DNA of 64,000 bases from Liolophura sinensis. Taxonomy: Eukaryota; Mollusca; Polyplacophora; Chitonida; Chitonidae. Below the pieces are notes generated by a model. That model was given only the letters and a program-made list of their open reading frames with translations, had not been told where the DNA came from and searched no databases. Positions 58,975-64,000 of the stretch are shown piece by piece (the first letter of the stretch is position 1; every line of letters starts with the position of its first letter). The stretch spans positions 51,182,046 through 51,246,045 of the forward strand of contig NC_088302.1 in NCBI RefSeq assembly GCF_032854445.1, read 5' to 3'. The position numbers were made by a program, and so were the translations under genes.

Positions 58975-59208
58975 TGCCAAAGACACCAGACATGAAACCC
59001 ACACCCAGTCACATTTGACTGACTCCAGGCCAACCAGTCCTCCTTGTTCTGGTGTCTTGTAATCATGGTAGCATCTGAGAGGCTTTCAGTTGATAACTTG
59101 AAATTCCACTGAATCTTTTTTCCTTCTTCAATTGTTGGATAGCCTTTCTGAGATGAAGTTGCGCCAGTGTGTCGGTTTCTGCTGTGCAGGATACCCAATG
59201 GAAGCATT
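58975..59208 (-). repeat. Interspersed repeat shared with 29.17-29.40 kb
   Basis: Reverse-complement relative of the 29-kb copy: AGAAACCGACACACTGGCGC, AAAAGATTCAGTGGAATTTC, GATGCTACCATGATTACAAG and TTTCATGTCTGGTGTC occur in the same order and spacing. A partial 100-codon frame (TIEEGKKIQWNFK, SDATMITRHQNKE) parallels the frame in the other copy. Confidence 0.8.
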
Positions 59209-61361
59209 TTTGGTCTTTGGTACGATCCAACTGATAAAGGCGGACGCACTATAACCACAAAGCTTCATAATTTGAGAATACGGTTAAACTACAAAGGAAT
59301 TATATATGTGGTATGATGAGCTACGGTTTATAACTACACGTGTTAGCACTGGTCGAAGAGGCCCTAAGTGTTACTCTACTTAGGCTGTATTATATAAAAT
59401 GGAATCATTCCACTGTTATTAAACACGCTTTGTTCAGACGCTATCGTACATATACATCCAGGTGACTGTACGTATGTATTGATTGAACATGAGTATAAAT
59501 CCGGAATTATACGGAGCCGGACGGAACAATATCCACCCGGCTCACAACTACGTCGTCGATCAATATGGCTAAATCAGACATGGGCGTATAGATGTTGGTT
59601 TTATTGCCGGTTGGAGGCCTCGAGTCCGAGGCCAGAAATACCACAGATTTTCTCACTTTGCAAATGCGGATGTAACTGATGGCCTGAGGCATGTATAATG
59701 ATACCAGGCCGTGGAATTATCACTGGACTCATGCTTTATGTGGGTCCGCCACTTTTTACTATTCAAACCGTTGATATAATCTAGTAAGAGGAGAAACAGC
59801 AGGGCGCTCTCCGTGCGGGCATTATACGTATATACCCACGGCTGACAAGTGTTGTGGACTGGCTGCTGTAAGATAACCCCCCTTTTCTTCCTGTACACCT
59901 GTCCAGGCAACGCGATCACCCCGGGGCCAATAGGCACCAATATTATCCGATCCAGAATTGGTAGGGATAGTAGACTTCTGTCACCTCTAGGGTTAACACC
60001 GGTCTGCAGTAAGATTTCTATTAGGCCTTGGCTCATCTCTGTCACAGTAGTAATTCAACTCACCTATGGCGTAAACAACTGAAAAACCACGGTTTATATA
60101 CTCGTTACTCTGCATGCAAGGCATTTGGCTTACAAGGTAGTCAATAAATGCCTAATCCTCGTACACACTCATCTCGCTCCAAAAGTCTTACTGGTTAGTC
60201 ACAAATTTAGCGTAGCTATTAAACAGTTCTGAAATTTAGTCTCTGGTGAGTCCAAGTCAGCTTAATGGCCCTGGCCTGTTGAAGAGAGCTAAAATGCTGG
60301 CTCCGCTATGGTTTTCCGTAAGGAAGTATATCAGGTATAGGGTAATAGGTGGTCGCTTGTCTTGAGATGTGTTTGAATCAGAGGAAATATGTGCATCTGT
60401 AAAGAGTGTGCAATTAAGTTACCGTACCCATTTCACACAGGTTTATTCTCATCATTTCTCCACTCATGAAATACCGTCATCCAAGGAGTGCAAACCTCAC
60501 GGACACATGCAGCACTCAACACAACACCATTGCATCAATCAACCAAGGTCAGTTCCATTTCACCCACTCACAAACCACATAAGCGTAGTAATCTAATCTG
60601 GATACAAATGCTTCTCCACCAAAATATCACTCTTAATGTTTCAATCACATAAAATTTAGTCCAGCCTCCCACTTTCGTCGGTATGTTTGAGGACTGTTTC
60701 ACAAAAAGTCTAAAGGCAAAATCAGATAGCAGTTTTCTCGAATCCGTTTCACAGAGGAATTATTTGACCAGCGGTTAAAAGTTTTTGTCTTGAGCTTTGG
60801 AAGTTACCGGTACCCCAAAATCTATAACCAGCTCCGGAAGTAGCTAGGAGACAGCAAAGTTGGCTTTAAAAGTATTGTGTGTCCAAATTTTAAAGTTTAC
60901 TTATGGATTCTGAGAAAACAGGAAGAAATCACCGTCTTACAGCGCACAAGAGTTTTTAAAGCTCACAAACCATCAAAACGCGTCTGTTGTTGATGTTTCG
61001 CTTCGACCGTTTGTAGTGTGAGAGTTATCCCCCTTGGTCTGCAAACTTTGATAAAACGAAAATAAAGGAGAAATTATTCCTTTTGTGTCATTTATGCACC
61101 CTAATTTCATTTAAATCATTTATATTTTGAAGCTAATTTAACAATCAAGAATGGATTCTACCACTAAAATTGGTGCAGAGAGGCCGGCTATGGTAATTGT
61201 TTCTTTCTTTCTTTGTATCAATTTTTTTAACTCAACCTGCTCACGATACCAGTAGTGGGCTAAATGACCCTTACCTGACTAACAGACTTTACAGGGCTAG
61301 AAAAGTTTTGTAACATAGGCCCCATATCTAAATAACCATTTCCTGGTCACTCCACCATTCA

Positions 61362-61448
61362 CCATTTTCCTTCCACCATTATATTAGCAGCTGTTGTACA
61401 AGTGAAATATTTTTGAATACGCCAACATCAATCAAGTAAATAAATCAA
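61362..61448 (+). mobile_element. Truncated SINE 3' end
   Basis: CACCATTATATTAGCAGCTG, AAGTGAAATATTTTTGAATA, CATCAATCAAGTAAATAAAT. This is a diverged plus-strand 3' end of the common SINE, about 300 bases downstream of the MED7 stop on the opposite strand sense. Confidence 0.7.
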
Positions 61449-61755
61449 TACATAATAACGACAAAAAAAAAATTATTCTAGTAACAAGTAAACTTGATGA
61501 GATCTGATGTCATTTGTTTATTGGATGTAGACAACGTAAAGCAACTAAGCGAAAACTCAAAATCTGTTTGTGTGCCATAACATTAGTCTATGAAGAATGG
61601 CACAGGTTTCACCTTGGCCCATACGTACATACCACTTAAATGTAGAATTTATATTTACATGAATCCTGTTCATGGAGAGATATGTCTGACTGATAAATAT
61701 CACAAGATTTTATGGTACAAATGAGAATATGATGATGACAATGTTATGAGAGATG

Positions 61756-62302
61756 CTAGCAGTTCATGGTGTCGATGATGTCACACATCATTCTGTCTAA
61801 TCCGTCACATGGTTCTTGGGGCGGGGTCTCATGATGGGTCTGTTCAGTGGCCTGCAGTATCTCAGACTTCACAAGCACTTTAGAGTTCATCCCTCCATCA
61901 TCTGGTAGACCTGTAATGGCTCCCTGTAGAAGCTCTTTCACCTTGTCCAGATGTTTCTGAAACCGGTCTGCCGTCTCAAGACGCTGTCGTTTCTGCAGTT
62001 CCATCATCACTCGAAGTGTTTTCTCGTGCCTGATGTGGTCGAAATTCATTTATGAGATGATGCATGTGGATGAACAGTAAATTTAGATCGTCAATTTTCT
62101 CTGCTCTTTTTGGCGAATCAGGACATTTAATCAGAATGTCCAGCAAGTCCAGGAAATTCACCAACAGTGAATGGTTCATTTTTTTGAGTTCTCGTTTTGG
62201 GTCATAGTTCTGTGGATAGAGGCGCCTTAGTCCTTGCATCTCCAACGGCCGAATAATATGATCTTCTGCATTGAAAGTCTGTCCAAATATCATGTAAGTG
62301 TC
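61756..62302 (-). CDS. MED7: Mediator complex subunit 7, last coding exon, with an apparent 1-base frameshift
   Basis: The acceptor CCATTTCAATTCAG at 62,303 is followed by [20 protein letters not shown], a Leu-rich helix ([19 protein letters not shown]), [19 protein letters not shown] and, in the next frame, [20 protein letters not shown]. These are the conserved core of MED7, a middle-module subunit of Mediator that bridges transcription factors and RNA polymerase II in the nucleus. The two frames meet at a TTTT run (62,019-62,022), where one extra base breaks the frame. This could be a sequencing error, since the exon otherwise looks constrained. The C-terminal VKSE resembles a SUMO-type motif seen in other MED7 proteins. 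The stop is at 61,756. The N-terminal proline-rich part must come from an upstream exon to the right. Confidence 0.9.
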
Positions 62303-62486
62303 CTGAATTGAAATGGAAGTAGAAAATGTCATCACGCAAAGATAAAAACCACATGTACATGTATTTCATAAGTATTCCTGAGCTGAACAAGGACTTGATC
62401 AATGCCAACTGTAATACTGTTTTCTCACCACTATGGCTATGGGACAAAGAGGAAGCTTTTCTTACCAGTTGTTAGCTGTACTTTCC

Positions 62487-64000
62487 TGTACTGGAGGTGA
62501 TGGAGGATAGTTGTTATATTATGAATGTGACGTGCAGAAGATTTGCCTGTATTGGAGGTGATGCAGGACTGCTGTTATATCACGAATATGTAGTGCAGAA
62601 GACTTACCTGTATTGGAGGTAATGAAGGAATATTGCTACATCATGAATGTGAGGTGCAGATGACTTACGTATATTGGAGGTGATAGAGGACTCCTGTTAT
62701 ATCATGAAAGTCAAGTGCAGATGACTTACCTGTATTGAAGGTGATCGAGGATTGCTAATATATCACAAAATATGAGACAAAGAAGTCTTACCTGTATGGG
62801 AGATGATGGAGGATTATTGCTATATCGCGAATGTGAGGTGCAGAAGACTTACCTGTATTGGAGGTGATGGAGGATTGCTGTTATATCATGAATGTGAGGT
62901 GCAGAAGAGTTACCTGTATTAGAAGTGATGGAGGATTGTTAATATATCACAAAGTATGAGACACAGCAGACCTACCAGTATGGGAGATGATGGAGGATTA
63001 ATGCTATATAACGAATGTGAAGTGCAGAAGACCTACCTGTATTAGAGGTGAAGGAAAATTGCTGTTATATCATGAATGTGAGGTGCAGAAGACTTACCTG
63101 TATTGGTGGTGATGGAGGATTGCTGTTATATCATGAACGTGAGGTGCAGAAGACTTACCTGTATTAGAGGTGAAGGAGGATTGTTAATATATCACAAAGT
63201 ATGAGACACAGCAGACCTACCAGTATGGGAGATGATGGAGGATTAATGCTATATAACGAATGTGAAGTGCAGAAGACCTACCTGTATTAGAGGTGAAGGA
63301 AAATTGCTGTTATATCATGAATGTGAGGTGCAGAAGACTTACCTGTATTGGTGGTGATGGAGGATTGCTGTCATATCATGAACGTGAGGTGCAGAAGACT
63401 TACCTGTATTAGAGGTGAAGGAGGATTGTTAATATATCACAAAATATGAGACACAGCAGACCTACCAGTATGGGAGATGATGGAGGATTAATGCTATATA
63501 ACGAATGTGAAGTGCAGAAGACTTACCTGTATTAGAGGTGAAGGAGGATTGTTAATATATCACAAAATATGAGACACAGCAGACTTACCAGTATATGAGC
63601 TGATGAAGGATTACTGCTATATAACGAATGTGAAGTGCAGAAGACTTACCTCTACTGAAGGTGATGGAGGATTGCTGTTATATCACGAATGTGAAGTGCA
63701 GAAGACTTACCTGTATTAGAGGTGAAGGAAAATTGCTGTTATATCATGAATGTGAGGTGCAGAAGACTTACCTGTATTGGAGGTGATGAAGGATTGCTGT
63801 TATATCATGAATGTGAGGTGAAGAAGACTTACCTGTATTGGTGGTGATGGAGGATTGCTGTTATATCATGAATGTGAGGTGAAGAAGACTTACCTGTATT
63901 GGAGGTGATGAAGGATTGCTGTTATATCATGAATGTGAGGTGAAGAAGACTTACCTGTATTGGAGGTGATGAAGGATTGCTGTTATATCATGAATGTGAG
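62487..64000 (-). repeat. MED7 intron minisatellite carrying copies of an exon end and splice donor
   Basis: About 25 units of 58-65 bp run to the window edge. On the minus strand a unit reads ATATAACAG, then CCTCC and CACCTCCAATACAG|GTAAGT, then CTTCTGCACCTCACATTCAT. The first part translates as N-P-P-S-P-P-I-Q in the phase required by the MED7 exon at 62,302, and MED7 proteins have a proline-rich P-P-P-P-I-K directly before that exon's D-x-Y-M. Units alternate in type; from about 62,971 to 63,525 a four-unit, 245-bp higher-order repeat occurs (anchors CCTACCAGTATGGGAG at 62,971, 63,216, 63,461). Which unit, if any, is the real exon cannot be told from this window. Confidence 0.9.

Larger units (their letters stand above)
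56237..61755. other. Intergenic DNA between the Polinton and MED7
   Basis: No gene is supported. It holds a 52-bp minisatellite (56.53-57.03 kb), a reverse-transcriptase remnant (58.23 kb), the inverse copy of the 29-kb repeat (59 kb) and a SINE fragment (61.36 kb). The stretch 59.48-60.08 kb is more GC-rich and has overlapping open frames of 77 and 130 codons on opposite strands, neither recognisable. Confidence 0.5.

Noticed and set aside
62487-64000. CRISPR-like array
   Set aside because: Units are contiguous tandem repeats without unique spacers, in a eukaryotic intron.

Overview
The window looks like animal nuclear DNA, most likely from a mollusc. It is AT-rich and intron-rich, with GT/AG-bounded exons. 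It carries many scattered copies of a tRNA-derived SINE whose 3' tail (TTTGATTGGTGTTTTACGCC and variants) I associate with molluscan and other lophotrochozoan genomes, plus a second tRNA-derived SINE family. Two host genes can be read, both on the minus strand. One (about 4-40.8 kb) is a gene of small exons and long introns. Four consecutive, phase-matched exons and a fifth, phase-compatible one encode a GAF domain that matches the first GAF domain of cGMP-stimulated phosphodiesterase PDE2A; GAF-B and the catalytic domain would lie beyond the left edge. The other (61.76-62.30 kb, continuing off the right edge) is the last coding exon of Mediator subunit MED7.

Between them, 45,423-56,231 is a complete but dead Polinton/Maverick (adintovirus-like) DNA element. 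It has about 245-bp terminal inverted repeats, each built of three tandem subrepeats, and a CTTGT target-site duplication. Inside, on alternating strands, are: a small hydrophobic-hairpin protein, a putative minor capsid protein, a large unknown protein with a C-terminal membrane anchor, a coiled-coil protein with hydrophobic C-terminal segments, the double jelly-roll major capsid protein, the packaging ATPase, three small unknown proteins, a Polinton integrase, a protein-primed family B DNA polymerase and a small Cys-rich protein. Most genes carry frameshifts or stops. Three internal deletions removed the integrase C-terminus together with the polymerase C-terminus, the middle of the polymerase, and the middle of the large unknown protein. 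Three small ORFs remain open. A SINE with a perfect 16-bp target duplication later inserted just inside the left terminus.

The element is markedly more GC-rich than its surroundings. The rest is introns and intergenic DNA: SINE pieces, AT microsatellites, several minisatellites (35.5, 43.6, 56.5 and 62.5-64 kb), a reverse-transcriptase remnant and unassigned repeats.

The most unusual host feature is the array that fills the intron upstream of the MED7 exon. About 25 copies of a ~61-bp unit each carry, on the MED7 strand, what looks like the end of the preceding MED7 exon and its splice donor (…CCAATACAG|GTAAGT), organised into a 245-bp higher-order repeat. All family assignments are from memory of the families, not from searches.
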